A stretch of DNA of 64,000 nucleotides from Gemmatimonadota bacterium. Lineage in GTDB: Bacteria > JAAXHH01. A program made the translations under genes and the position numbers. Shown piece after piece: positions 26,844 through 34,532 of the stretch. The notes beneath the pieces were generated by a model, which saw only the letters and a list, made by a program, of their open reading frames with translations, ran no database searches and was not told the DNA's origin. The number at the start of each line of letters is the position of its first letter. The first letter of the stretch is position 1. The stretch covers positions 1 to 64,000 of the forward strand of contig VXTP01000044.1 of assembly GCA_009837395.1 (NCBI GenBank). The letters run 5' to 3'.

Positions 26844-27569
26844 ATGAGCGACACACTAAAGGTCGGCATTCTATACCCGCTCTATTCCGCGGAGGATGAC
26901 TACCCTCGCCTTGCAGCCGCGCTGAAGCCTGCGGTGGATGTCCGGATGGTCCATACCGACAGTCCCAACCTGCATCGTATCGACGAGACGCAGATCACCG
27001 GCAGCCGGGAATTCCTGTTGGCGGGCGCGGACGAACTGCGTTCTCACGACGTCGACGTCTGTATGTGGGCGTGCACGAGCGGGAGTTTCGTCTTCGGGGT
27101 GGAAGGTGCCCGACGCCAGGCGCAGGATCTTGCCGATGCACTCGGCGTTCCGTCATCGAGTACGTCGCTGGCGTTCTTGAGTGCCTGCAAAGCCCTCGGG
27201 CTCAGAAAGGTCGCCGTCGCCGCGACCTACCCGGAAGAACTGTCGAAAGCCTTTCGCTCTTTTCTCGAGGCAGACGGCCTCGAAGTAGTCCACATGGGAT
27301 GTCTTGGTGTATGGACGGGGGATGAGTCCGCGCTCATTGAACGCGACGAGGTCCTGCGCTTCGCACGAGCTAACGATCATCCAGACGCGGAAGCAGTCCT
27401 GATTCCCGACACCGCATTGCACACTGTGGGTTTCCAGTCTGAACTCGAGACGGCGGTCGGCAAGACGGTGCTGACGGCAAACCAGGTGACGATGTGGGAA
27501 GCCCTGCGGCTTGCGAACCGTCTGACACAGCAGTCCGGTTTGGGACAGTTGATGGAAGTCACCGCTTGA
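26844..27569 (+). CDS. Asp/Glu racemase superfamily (maleate isomerase / arylmalonate decarboxylase-like)
   Basis: 241 residues of the two-lobe racemase fold. The first catalytic cysteine is C77 in CMWACTSGSF, the position used by maleate isomerase. The second cysteine position of racemases/isomerases appears to be Asp/Thr (LIPDTALHT), so a symmetric two-Cys racemase is unlikely; decarboxylase-type chemistry or another one-base reaction is possible. Starts three bases after the decarboxylase-family gene; 28 bases before DUF3830. The linked trio suggests a catabolic pathway for a small di-acid or hydantoin-like compound. Confidence 0.85.
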   Translation: MSDTLKVGILYPLYSAEDDYPRLAAALKPAVDVRMVHTDSPNLHRIDETQITGSREFLLAGADELRSHDVDVCMWACTSGSFVFGVEGARRQAQDLADALGVPSSSTSLAFLSACKALGLRKVAVAATYPEELSKAFRSFLEADGLEVVHMGCLGVWTGDESALIERDEVLRFARANDHPDAEAVLIPDTALHTVGFQSELETAVGKTVLTANQVTMWEALRLANRLTQQSGLGQLMEVTA

Positions 27570-27597
27570 CGTTTGACGGAAACCTAAGGAGACCGGC

Positions 27598-28083
27598 ATG
27601 GATCGTTTTATTGAAGTGACCTTGAAGAAACGCGGTGTGAGCTGCATAGCGCGATTGCTGGACGACCTCGCGCCCAGAACATGCGAGGCGATGTGGAACG
27701 CCCTCCCGCAGGAGGGAGATGCCTTTCACGCCAAGTATGCGAGCAACGAAGTCTATACCCTCGTCCCATCCTTCGCGCCAAGCGAGATCGGTATGGAGAA
27801 TCCCACAGTTACGCCGATCACCGGCGATCTGCTTTACTTCTTCTTTCCCCCCGGCGCCGTTAATGTGCCATCGTTGCGCGAGGCCGCGGTCAGTACGGGT
27901 CTGGTCGATCTTGCGATCTTCTACGGACGGGACAATCTGATCCTGTCGCCCAACATGGGCCTGGTCCCCGGTAATCGCTTTGGCGAGGTTACGGAGAATC
28001 TCGAGGAGATGGTGGAGGCGTGCACGAGCGTCTGGCGCGAGGGATTCGCCGGAGAGCGGCTGGCGTTCAGCCGGGTGGAGTAG
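27598..28083 (+). CDS. DUF3830 cyclophilin-like protein
   Basis: 161 residues. MDRFIEVTLKKRGVSCIARLLDDLAP and GDLLYFFFPPG with a C-terminal LEEMVEACTSVWREG helix are characteristic of DUF3830, small beta-barrel proteins related to the cyclophilin fold. AGGAG six bases upstream supports the start. The family recurs beside racemase/amidohydrolase catabolic genes; biochemical function is unknown to me. Third gene of the decarboxylase operon. Confidence 0.82.
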   Translation: MDRFIEVTLKKRGVSCIARLLDDLAPRTCEAMWNALPQEGDAFHAKYASNEVYTLVPSFAPSEIGMENPTVTPITGDLLYFFFPPGAVNVPSLREAAVSTGLVDLAIFYGRDNLILSPNMGLVPGNRFGEVTENLEEMVEACTSVWREGFAGERLAFSRVE

Positions 28084-28138
28084 ATCGGATCAGTTCACCC
28101 ATCGTATCGCTCTTTAGGGTTCTTTCGTTGAGCCTGCC

Positions 28139-28720
28139 TTATGGATTCTGATTGGGATGAATCGGGCGTTGCCGGACGTATTCCGATCGCGTGATCTCGA
28201 AATCCAGCTTTCTGTCCGACGATTCGCCTGCGATTCTCAGTCCACAGGCCCGCCATAGCGCGACGGAACGGGCGTTGTTCACGGAAACATCTATGGGACG
28301 AAGCCGGTCGATTTCCAGCACCTCAAACGCGTACTCCATCAAACAGCATACTACTTCCCTGCCATATCCTCGGCCCCACAAGGACTTGTCCCAAATCCCG
28401 ATCGGCATGCGCATCACCTTCTCGTCCGGAATCTTTGCGCGGTCCAGATTCATCCACTGAAGGCATACCTCGCCGATCGTCCTGCCGCTCGCCTTTTCCA
28501 CGATGGCAAAAAGAAACCCTTGCTCTGCCATGATCCTGCCCACCCGTGTGAGCGAATCCGCCGTCGGCGGATCGGCCGGCGGTTCTCCTTCCATGGCATT
28601 CAGGAATTCGGAATCCCGGTAGTAGGCCTCCGCGATCTCGAAATCTGCCTCCCGGAAAGGACGAAGTTGCAGGCGCGCGGTTTGCAGATGGACCTGGTGC
28701 CCGGCAAAGTGATCTTGCAT
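28139..28720 (-). CDS. GNAT N-acetyltransferase (RimJ/RimL-like)
   Basis: 193 residues with LQTARLQLRPFREAD at the start and the acetyl-CoA-binding segment WDKSLWGRGYGREVV (the R/Q-x-x-G-x-G/A loop) followed by IDVSVNNARSVALWRACGLR. This is the arrangement of the RimJ/RimL group that acetylates protein N-termini or small molecules. Substrate not deducible. Faces the DUF3830 operon convergently. Confidence 0.85.
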   Translation of the reverse strand: MQDHFAGHQVHLQTARLQLRPFREADFEIAEAYYRDSEFLNAMEGEPPADPPTADSLTRVGRIMAEQGFLFAIVEKASGRTIGEVCLQWMNLDRAKIPDEKVMRMPIGIWDKSLWGRGYGREVVCCLMEYAFEVLEIDRLRPIDVSVNNARSVALWRACGLRIAGESSDRKLDFEITRSEYVRQRPIHPNQNP

Positions 28721-28774
28721 GTCCGAATGATGTTCCTTGACCGTGATTTCACGTGAATACGTTTTGAATCAGGC

Positions 28775-29467
28775 TCAATCCAGACTTAACAGGGCAGGGA
28801 GGTCGGTCAATGTAGCGATTTGGCAATCGGGTTCTATTCCCGTATCATTGAATGCGCCATTGCGATTCAACCACACCGCACGCACACCAACGGCCTGCGC
28901 GCCTCCGACGTCCGTTTCCAGCGAATCGCCCACGTGTAACAGTTGGTCCAGGCCACAGCCTGCCCTCTGTGCCGCGATCTGAAAGGTTTCCGGATCCGGT
29001 TTCTCGATTCCGATATCCTGTGCGTAGACGGCGAAGTCGAAACGTCCGTCGAGTCCGAAGTACTCCGGGTAGTTGTTGCCATTCGACAGCAGGCCGAGTT
29101 TGAAACGCGGGGCAAGGGCATCGAGCATGGGCACGACGTCCTCGTAGGGTTCGATGTCGTTGTACCGGTGTTCCAGGTATACTTCGTTAAGACGTGTCGA
29201 GAGATCGGGTCCCGTGTATCCTACGTAATCAAGCATTTTGTAGAAGGACCTCCGCCGGATCTCGTCGAAGTCTCTTACCTTTCCCACGTAATATTTCTCT
29301 TCCCGGTCACGAATAGACCACATCTGCTCAACCGTCAGGCTCTGGGATCGCTTGCCCGGTACGCGCTTTATCAGTTCCTCACGAACGGATTCCATGGATC
29401 GCATGATGACCAGGTCTGTGTCGATCAGGGTCTGGTCGACGTCGAAGGAAATTGCGGTGATGTTCAC
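28775..29467 (-). CDS. HAD-superfamily hydrolase (haloacid dehalogenase/YjjG-like)
   Basis: 230 residues. Motifs: SFDVDQTLIDTD (nucleophile and acid Asp both present), LLSNGNN (motif II), KPDPETFQIA (motif III Lys) and HVGDSLETDVGGAQAVG (motif IV). A long helical cap lies between motifs I and II. Likely a nucleotide or small-molecule phosphatase. Divergent from the TM/HTH unit at 29693. Confidence 0.86.
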   Translation of the reverse strand: MNITAISFDVDQTLIDTDLVIMRSMESVREELIKRVPGKRSQSLTVEQMWSIRDREEKYYVGKVRDFDEIRRRSFYKMLDYVGYTGPDLSTRLNEVYLEHRYNDIEPYEDVVPMLDALAPRFKLGLLSNGNNYPEYFGLDGRFDFAVYAQDIGIEKPDPETFQIAAQRAGCGLDQLLHVGDSLETDVGGAQAVGVRAVWLNRNGAFNDTGIEPDCQIATLTDLPALLSLD

Positions 29468-29567
29468 GGTTTACCCCAGGTAGCTTCGGTGAAAGCCATA
29501 CAGACAGATTTAGACCGGAAAATTGCACTTCAGCATAAAGTACAGTATTAGGAAGTAGTGATCACCC

Positions 29568-29617
29568 TGTAAATAATGTATATAAAACTTGATAAAATGA
29601 TTATATATATTTACATT
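29568..29617 (+). promoter_or_regulatory. A/T-rich promoter region of the second TM/HTH unit
   Basis: TTGATA (29589-29594) and TACATT (29612-29617), 17 bases apart, make a weak sigma-70-type promoter. It is flanked by inverted TGTAAATA (29568-29575) and TATTTACA (29608-29615), a candidate operator for the HTH protein. The surrounding ~100 bases are strikingly A/T-rich against the GC-rich background. Confidence 0.45.
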
Positions 29618-29692
29618 ATGTCATAATAACTCGACACGGCGATTACTTCAGTACATTACAAATTCAATCTTCGAGTGAGGAGGCAGCACACG

Positions 29693-30073
29693 ATGAGACA
29701 AACTACAATACGTTATTTGCTGGAATTCGGCGGCTCCATGCTGGCCTATGTAGTCGTACAGGTAGCGTCGCTGATGTTTCTGAGAGAGAACCTCGATTCA
29801 CCCTGGCGGATCCCGGTTACGGTGGCGCCGGTGATCCCCTTCGTGTTCATGATGCTGGCCGTGGTTCGTTTCGTTCGGCGTATGGATGAAATGCTCAGGC
29901 ACTTACATCTTGAAGCGGTTGTGATCGCGTACATTGCCACCCTGATATTCTGTTTGAGCTACGGGTTGCTGGAAAACGTGGGATTTCCTTCCTTCAACAC
30001 GATGTGGGTTGGCTTTGTCATGATTCTGCTTTGGAGTATGGGGCAACTCGTCGCCGGCAGGAAGTACCGATGA
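29693..30073 (+). CDS. Small membrane protein paired with an HTH regulator
   Basis: 126 residues with about four hydrophobic segments (SMLAYVVVQVASLMF, VTVAPVIPFVFMMLAVV, AVVIAYIATLIFCLSYG, MWVGFVMILLWSMG). GAGGAGG nine bases upstream of ATG fixes the start. Its stop overlaps the HTH start (ATGA). Same two-gene architecture as 17450-18111 but without the DERDRLI motif, so the membrane partner differs in sequence. Function unknown. Confidence 0.8.
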   Translation: MRQTTIRYLLEFGGSMLAYVVVQVASLMFLRENLDSPWRIPVTVAPVIPFVFMMLAVVRFVRRMDEMLRHLHLEAVVIAYIATLIFCLSYGLLENVGFPSFNTMWVGFVMILLWSMGQLVAGRKYR

Positions 30074-30282
30074 GAAACCGTCTGAAGGTATTGCGCGCCG
30101 AAAGGGACTGGACCCAGGCCGAACTGGCGGATCGTTTGAAAGTCTCGAGGCAGACAGTGAATGCCATTGAGAAAGGCAAGTATGACCCGAGCCTGTCCCT
30201 GGCCTTCAAGATCTCCAGGTTATTTGATATGCCGATTGAGCAGGTGTTTGTTGAAGAGAAGATTACGAATCTTGAGCAGTAA
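30070..30282 (+). CDS. Small Cro/CI-type HTH regulator (YozG-like)
   Basis: 70 residues; HTH is TQAELADRLKVSRQTVNAIE followed by KGKYDPSLSLAFKISRLF and MPIEQVF. Clearly paralogous to the regulator at 17450-17689 (shared SRQ/TRQTVNAIE core and PSL-x-x-AF-x-I motif). Translation is coupled by a 4-base overlap to the membrane gene. Probably autoregulates the A/T-rich promoter upstream. Confidence 0.9.
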   Translation: MRNRLKVLRAERDWTQAELADRLKVSRQTVNAIEKGKYDPSLSLAFKISRLFDMPIEQVFVEEKITNLEQ

Positions 30283-30435
30283 ACCGTAGAGATTGACCAT
30301 TGCTGGCACATCAAGTCCTCAGGCCTTTGTCACCAACTTAGTCCCTGGATGAGGCCGAACTTCGTGCTCCAGGCGACCTGCTGAATGTCGCCTTGCTACT
30401 TATGGTCTCTTACTTGTGTATGAATGGCTGAGACG

Positions 30436-32097
30436 CTACGCACGTTCCGGCAGCCACTCTTCCCGGATCCACTCATTCCATCGGCGCGCAAGATCCAGCC
30501 GCGATGCACGGAGGTCGTCGGAGTAGAACGGCTCTCCATGCCTGTAAGGCGGCGTCATTTCCAGCCGGTGAGCCGTTATTGCTTCCAGCGCATTCCTTCG
30601 AGTTGCAAAGCTCGAAATTCGATTCGCCCGGGCGTCCTCCTCCAGGCCGGCCAGGATTGCACAGGCCATTCGCGGATCCGCCATCTGTACGGCAAGCTGG
30701 AGGGCCGCGTAGCGGACATCCGGGTTCGTATCATTGAAGAGGTCGGGTAACGCCGTGGTGCATTCTGTCCAGAGATCCGAATGTTTACGCAGCAGAGATA
30801 TGATGGCGGCGCGGACGAAAGGAGAATCGTCCCTGAACGCTTCGATGATCTCGGAAGCGTTTATCGAGGAGCGTCCCATGGCCAGGGCACACGACGCAGC
30901 GGCTCGGACGCGGGGATCCGTATGTCGCAAACACGTCCGGAAGGGTATCAATACATTGTCAGGGAGCGCGTTCTCGTCTCCGACAAAAGAGAGAATGGCT
31001 GCTTTAACGTGTTCCGGATCGCTATCTCCCAGCATCCCCAGTCTGGACGCTACGGATAGCGAGCGTAACACGGTCCAGGGCTGGCGGGGCCAGATTCCGT
31101 GGTCACGACGGGTTGCCGATGGCGTTGAGCCCAGGGCGGCGCGGACCGAAACGAGACCGGCGCGCAGGTCGGTCCATCCCGGCTGTTGTATGGACGATTC
31201 GATGAGGGCCGACTTCATTTCCTGGCTCGTCCATTCGGGTCGCGCCTGCCACAGACAGGCCGCGACGCCAAGGACTATCGGTCCGGCGAACGAGGTGCCG
31301 TGCAGTCGCGCGTATCGACGGGGCAGATCGTCGATCTTCCCGTAGTAGTGGTGCTCAATCTCTTTATCGGTTCCATGCGGCAGCACGATGTTCGCTGCGG
31401 GCGCCAGGATTTCGGGTATCCACTTCCCTTCGAAGGTCGTTCCCCGGCATCCGGGAAAAACATCCGCGCTCCCAGGATCTCCATTCGATGGAATCACGAC
31501 CCCGCCGACAGAAAGAGCGGAAGGAGCCGCTGCTTCTGCCAAAGCGGCCGTCCGGTCAGATAGGTTTCCCGAACCGGATACGACAAGAACCCCCTCGGAC
31601 GCGATTTCCTCGCACAATACCCTGACTGGGTCCGACTGCCAGGGTAGAAGGCTTGCGTCCAAAGCGCTTTTTCTAGCCGTTAAAACTCCGCGAATCTCAT
31701 ACTTCCGCCAATTGTCCCGGATCCATTCCAGGGACCTGAGATGCGCTTCATCTATTTTTCCCGGTTGCCGGCTCTGTCCGGGAAAATAACGGGCGACGAG
31801 AAACAGATCCGCATCGTGGGCCACACCCTTGTACAGCCCCCTGGATTCGGCGCCGGAACTTGCCGCGGCGGCCGCGGCCCAGAGACCGTGGGCACCGCCT
31901 TTCCACGGTCCGGATTCAACGTTAAACTCCTTCGGAACCAGATCTGGATCCATCACCATTACTTTGTGGGAAGTACGGTGTTGGTTCGTAGTGATATCTG
32001 GATGATTCGGAAAATCGCCGTCGACAATCGCGATACGGACACCTTTTCCGGTCAATTCATCGGGAACGTTCAGAAAGTCCCGCAACGCTGGCCACAT
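30436..32097 (-). CDS. Subtilisin-family (S8) protease with C-terminal HEAT-like repeats
   Basis: 553 residues. Catalytic triad by motif: D26 (IAIVDGDF), H70 (GGAHGLWAAAAAAS), S269 (LHGTSFAGPIVLG); oxyanion Asn in VSGSGNLSD. After ~residue 330 come helical repeats (VRAAASCALAMG, VRAAIISLLRKH, VRYAALQLAVQM) of HEAT/armadillo type. There is no signal peptide and no inhibitory propeptide, so it appears to be an intracellular protease with a protein-binding tail. GGAGG precedes ATG. Divergent from the ECF sigma factor. Target unknown. Confidence 0.88.
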   Translation of the reverse strand: MWPALRDFLNVPDELTGKGVRIAIVDGDFPNHPDITTNQHRTSHKVMVMDPDLVPKEFNVESGPWKGGAHGLWAAAAAASSGAESRGLYKGVAHDADLFLVARYFPGQSRQPGKIDEAHLRSLEWIRDNWRKYEIRGVLTARKSALDASLLPWQSDPVRVLCEEIASEGVLVVSGSGNLSDRTAALAEAAAPSALSVGGVVIPSNGDPGSADVFPGCRGTTFEGKWIPEILAPAANIVLPHGTDKEIEHHYYGKIDDLPRRYARLHGTSFAGPIVLGVAACLWQARPEWTSQEMKSALIESSIQQPGWTDLRAGLVSVRAALGSTPSATRRDHGIWPRQPWTVLRSLSVASRLGMLGDSDPEHVKAAILSFVGDENALPDNVLIPFRTCLRHTDPRVRAAASCALAMGRSSINASEIIEAFRDDSPFVRAAIISLLRKHSDLWTECTTALPDLFNDTNPDVRYAALQLAVQMADPRMACAILAGLEEDARANRISSFATRRNALEAITAHRLEMTPPYRHGEPFYSDDLRASRLDLARRWNEWIREEWLPERA

Positions 32098-32264
32098 AGT
32101 TCCTCCTGGCGGAGTCTCGTACGGTGGAATGATCAGTCACGACAGCATGATTGCCGCGTCCCGCACTGTATTGACTTGCCTGGCTGAGTTTTGGTTTCGT
32201 CTACTCGAATTTACATTCTTTTTTCAAACGGTTCCTCATCGTGGATCGTCGTAGATAGTAGACG

Positions 32265-32385
32265 GCCACCCGCGGCGGGGCGCCACCCGTGAGAGGCCGT
32301 CACCCGCGGTGGAGCGTTATCCGTGACAGAACATCACCCGCGGCAGCGAGGCACCAACGGAGGAGTGCTACCCGCGGCAGCGCGC
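32265..32385. repeat. Degenerate CACCCGCGGC-type repeats in a 360-bp intergenic region
   Basis: The divergent gap 32098-32461 holds about six imperfect copies of a (C)ACCCGCGG(C/T) or ATCCGTGA word spaced mostly 16-23 bases apart. No gene or promoter consensus is obvious inside. The repeats lie upstream of the ECF sigma factor gene and may be regulatory or slippage products. Confidence 0.55.
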
Positions 32386-32461
32386 CCTGGACGCCAGACC
32401 GCCATAGGCATGAGAACCGCTTCGATTTTATTTGCTCTCAGGTTGATGATCGGATCCGCGC

Positions 32462-32974
32462 ATGACTGTCGGTGATCTTTATGAAACGTATGCCGCTCAA
32501 CTGATGAAGCACGCTCGACGGCTGACAGCGGACGAAGACAACGCGGATGATCTGCTGCAGGAAACGTTCATGAGAGCCATGAGAAACCTGGGTCTGCTCA
32601 AATCGCTGTCGTCCCACCGGAGGCGTGCCTGGATGTTCAGGACCATGGGCAATCTGTTCGTGGACAAGCAACGTGCCCGGCGGAGAGAAAGGGCATTCCT
32701 CGGGACACTACACCAAATCCTAAAGGAGGAGTCGATCCATAAAACCGCCGGATGGCGGTCTGATACGGATGCACACATTTTCGAAACGATCAGCATACCG
32801 GAGATGATGAGGCACATACCGGAGAAAGATCACGATCTCTTTCATATGCGTTTCGTAACGGGAATGACCAGCGAGGAAATCGCCAGTCGGACGGGAATTC
32901 CGGCTTCGACGGTCCGTTTTCGCCTGCACGTGGCCATCAGGAAACTGCGTGCGCGAAAATCCCGGTTCGCCTGA
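32462..32974 (+). CDS. ECF-type RNA polymerase sigma factor
   Basis: 170 residues. Region 2 is DLYETYAAQLMKHARRLTAD then DDLLQETFMRAMRNL and WMFRTMGNLFVDKQRARRR; region 4 is FHMRFVTGMTSEEIASRTGI with PASTVRFRLHVAIRKLRAR as recognition helix. No obvious anti-sigma factor follows; instead the next gene encodes a repetitive protein of unknown function, which may be its target or partner. No ribosome site stronger than GGATC is visible upstream of ATG. Confidence 0.92.
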   Translation: MTVGDLYETYAAQLMKHARRLTADEDNADDLLQETFMRAMRNLGLLKSLSSHRRRAWMFRTMGNLFVDKQRARRRERAFLGTLHQILKEESIHKTAGWRSDTDAHIFETISIPEMMRHIPEKDHDLFHMRFVTGMTSEEIASRTGIPASTVRFRLHVAIRKLRARKSRFA

Positions 32975-33076
32975 CGATGCGTCGGTATCGAATCCCCGAG
33001 AGCACGATGCCGAGTCACCTCAGTTACTGGTTCCCGGTTGCGGATGCACGCCACACCAAAGGACAGGAGGAAGACC

Positions 33077-34348
33077 ATGAAACTCGAAGAGCGCGCCCCC
33101 CGTTCGGTTCGAATCAATTGCGGCACACTGGACATGCGGGAAACCACGGAACAGGTAGCGTCCAGGATCTTGCATGTCAATGCCGGCACCGTACTGGTGA
33201 CGCCTGAAACCAGAGATTTCCTTTCGATGTTTTCCAATAACATGGGAACCCTGATCGAAGTCCCCAAAGAGGTCAGGCTGAAGACGGTCATGGCAGATGA
33301 GATCCTGGGCAGGGATGCGTTTTCAGGTGAACCAGAGCCGTTTCTTATCCTGAATATGAGCAATATCACACTGGAACCGGATGTCACCGCTGAAGGAGTG
33401 GAAGGTTCATGGAGTGAAATCATCAACATGGGGAACATCCTGTACCCGGAACACGTGGCCGGACCGATCACGAACAAACTGACGTCCAATATGGGCGGTC
33501 TCGCTTCGTACAGGACCTCCGCGCAACTTATCAACGGCGACGTTGTGCTGGATGAAGTCTATCTGGCGACACTGCCCGACGGCGTGGACCTGGTCATCAC
33601 CGGGAATCTCAGGATTCCGGAGCCCGTGCCGAACGACGCCCTCGACCGGAAGCTCAATACGGTCCACGTCAGGGGCGATGTCCTCTGCCGCGCGGGAAAC
33701 GTTCGCATGCTTCGCTCCAAATATGATCCCGGGGCCGGTACTCCGCAGACGACCGTTGTGCCCGACGACCATGAACTGGTCGAACGCGACCTGTCCCTGA
33801 CCGCCGGAAGCATCCGATCATGGAAGGGGAGGAAGATCTATGCTAACGGGGACGTCACGATTCATGACGACATAGACGCAGACGCAATGGAAAGGGCGCT
33901 CGACAGTCTCGTATGCACGGGCAGGGTCCTGTGCCCGGAACCGCTGAGCGAAGTCTTTTCGGGCACCTGCGATACTTTGAACACCGATGTCGCCTTCTAT
34001 GAGGGCGCCCTCTGGGTCGTGGAAACCGACCTCACGCTTCGCCAGTCGCGCCTGGATCTGATCGAAGGGGCCGCCACACTGTACAATTCGGGAAACCTGA
34101 CCATTGAAGAAGACGTAGACGCCGGGCAACTTCATGATCGTCTGGCCGCAGTTTACAATTGGGGTACGATAACCTGCTTTCCGGACCAGATGAGCGCGGT
34201 TGAAGCCAGAATGGTCGTCAATGAAGGCACGATGCACGATGCGGCCGAAGGGACGGAAAGTAACGAAGAGGAGCAGGAGGAACACGAGGAGCACGAGGAA
34301 CACGAAGACGGAACGCTCACCATCAACGCCGGGAACTACAAGCTGTAG
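33077..34348 (+). CDS. Repetitive protein of unknown function (probable beta-solenoid)
   Basis: 423 residues beginning MKLEERAPRS after a perfect AGGAGG. It is built of about eight imperfect modules, each with a short strand and an NxG turn (INCGTL, VNAGTV, NNMGTL, INMGNI, SNMGGL, INGDVV, ANGDVT, YNSGNL, YNWGTI, INAGNY) alternating with amphipathic helix-like stretches (VAGPITNKL, AGQLHDRLAAV). A Glu/His-rich patch (EEHEEHEEHE, near residue 405) precedes the last strand and could bind metal. No signal or TM segment. I recall similarly patterned proteins beside ECF sigma factors in Clostridia, but I cannot name a family. Third partner, if any, is unclear. Confidence 0.7.
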   Translation: MKLEERAPRSVRINCGTLDMRETTEQVASRILHVNAGTVLVTPETRDFLSMFSNNMGTLIEVPKEVRLKTVMADEILGRDAFSGEPEPFLILNMSNITLEPDVTAEGVEGSWSEIINMGNILYPEHVAGPITNKLTSNMGGLASYRTSAQLINGDVVLDEVYLATLPDGVDLVITGNLRIPEPVPNDALDRKLNTVHVRGDVLCRAGNVRMLRSKYDPGAGTPQTTVVPDDHELVERDLSLTAGSIRSWKGRKIYANGDVTIHDDIDADAMERALDSLVCTGRVLCPEPLSEVFSGTCDTLNTDVAFYEGALWVVETDLTLRQSRLDLIEGAATLYNSGNLTIEEDVDAGQLHDRLAAVYNWGTITCFPDQMSAVEARMVVNEGTMHDAAEGTESNEEEQEEHEEHEEHEDGTLTINAGNYKL

Positions 34349-34532
34349 CCGGGGTGAAGGGCTGCCGGGTGTGATTCGCGGATAGACGCCACGAGTCGTT
34401 TGAGTTTATATTTGAAATGTGTTCGATGAGAATCGTCTACCAGACGGGACTACGCCAGTTTGAACCCTTCCGCATCATTTTACTCGAAATACCCGGAACG
34501 CCCGGGATAGCCGAGAATGTCAGCATAGCGCC

